Source: Bacteroidaceae bacterium
GTDB lineage: Bacteria > Bacteroidota > Bacteroidia > Bacteroidales > Bacteroidaceae
Reading direction: 5' to 3'
NCBI GenBank assembly: GCA_017557475.1
Contig: JAFYYO010000077.1
Span: 1 to 21,653 of the forward strand
Length of the DNA: 21,653 nt
This document shows positions 21,279-21,653 of this stretch, one piece after another (position 1 is the stretch's first letter; each line of letters begins with the position of its first letter). Under the pieces are notes generated by a model that made no database searches, had not been told where the DNA came from, and worked only from the letters and a program-made list of their open reading frames with translations. A program made the position numbers and the translations under genes.

Positions 21279-21653
21279 CTATAGGTACTTTATCGGATTG
21301 GTGCAAAGTGTCGTCTTGAAGAGCGGCAACCTGGGGCACCTCTCCCCTATTACCTGATTGAATATATCCATCGTATATTGTTCGCTTTGGTAATGACCAA
21401 GCACGCCAATCTGTATCTTTCCCTCGTAGCCGAAGTACTGATGATAGTGCATCTCACCTGTCAGGAAAGCATCAGCTCCAACTCGCAAAGCCTCATCCAA
21501 AAGGAAGTCCCCTGCTCCACCGCAAATGGCAACGCTCTCTATCGGACGAGCCAGCAACTCATTGTGCATCAGGCACTCCACTCCGAAAGCCTGCTTCACT
21601 CTTTGCAGGAAAGCCAACGAGTCCTCGCCCTCAGGCAGATAACCTATCACACC
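21279..21653 (-). CDS. Nif3-like dinuclear metal-centre protein (C-terminal part, cut by window edge)
   Basis: The last 124 codons of a Nif3/YbgI family gene that begins beyond the right edge. The visible part includes GVIGYLPEG at the edge, SVAICGGAGDFLLDEALRVGADAFLTGEMHYHQY, and LGHYQSEQYTMDIF, where the His and Glu of GHYQSE are metal ligands in the family. These proteins form toroidal hexamers with two metal ions per subunit. They are sometimes labelled GTP cyclohydrolase I type 2, but the true role is unsettled. The gene precedes the zinc-ribbon gene in the same orientation, a conserved pairing, so they are probably one transcript. Ordinary internal codons at the edge show that this is a cut and not a natural start. 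Confidence 0.9.
   Translation of the reverse strand, partial: GVIGYLPEGEDSLAFLQRVKQAFGVECLMHNELLARPIESVAICGGAGDFLLDEALRVGADAFLTGEMHYHQYFGYEGKIQIGVLGHYQSEQYTMDIFNQVIGERCPRLPLFKTTLCTNPIKYL

Noticed and set aside
1..21653. tRNA, rRNA or known riboswitch
   Set aside because: No cloverleaf, rRNA segment or recognisable riboswitch core was seen by eye in the gaps; a covariance-model search would be decisive and could not be run.

Overview
The window looks like chromosomal DNA of a Bacteroidales bacterium, most likely Prevotella or a close relative. The evidence is the gene set (pyrK before pyrD, an AMP nucleosidase of the Bacteroides type, an SLBB/Wzz pair, a Nif3 and zinc-ribbon pair), the general lack of Shine-Dalgarno sequences, and several promoters of the Bacteroidetes form TTTG-N19/20-TAnnTTTG. 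The genus is inferred.

Layout. Positions 1-4426 hold housekeeping genes on the minus strand: the start of pyrD (cut by the window edge), pyrK, a small HTH repressor, a 0.7 kb non-coding stretch, holA (DNA polymerase III delta) and an AMP nucleosidase. A back-to-back promoter pair separates these from a small restriction-type nuclease-domain gene on the plus strand (4468-4926). Positions 5200-18273 are a surface polysaccharide (capsule/EPS/O-antigen) locus of the Wzx/Wzy type: outer-membrane export protein with six SLBB repeats, Wzz, Wzy polymerase, glycosyltransferase (GT2a), UDP-HexNAc 6-dehydrogenase, Wzx flippase and a TupA-like ATP-grasp protein. Next comes a minus-strand alpha/beta-hydrolase island with its own promoter, then a second plus-strand unit with its own promoter: GT2b (a paralog of GT2a), GT2c and a second TupA-like protein. 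Two minus-strand genes follow, an alginate-lyase-family periplasmic protein and another glycosyltransferase, overlapping by 4 nt. The right end holds a coiled-coil zinc-ribbon protein and the end of a Nif3-like gene.

How the genes fit together. UDP-HexNAc would be oxidised to a HexNAc-uronic acid. The GT2 enzymes build a lipid-linked repeat unit, the TupA-like proteins probably add or modify a side group, Wzx flips the unit, Wzy polymerises it, Wzz sets chain length and the SLBB protein exports it. The lyase-family protein may trim or bind the uronate polymer in the periplasm. No initiating sugar-phosphate transferase, no tyrosine kinase and no UpxY-type antiterminator is encoded in the window.

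The most unusual signal is not a gene. Five intergenic gaps between co-directional genes contain short tandem arrays with a period of exactly 22 bp, and a sixth holds a 13-bp repeat at 22-bp spacing. Three arrays (191-278, 4967-5054, 20227-20358) share a near-palindromic unit with a CACG centre. The others (1259-1368, 3601-3644, 21212-21246) have different sequences but the same spacing. I know of no established function for them.
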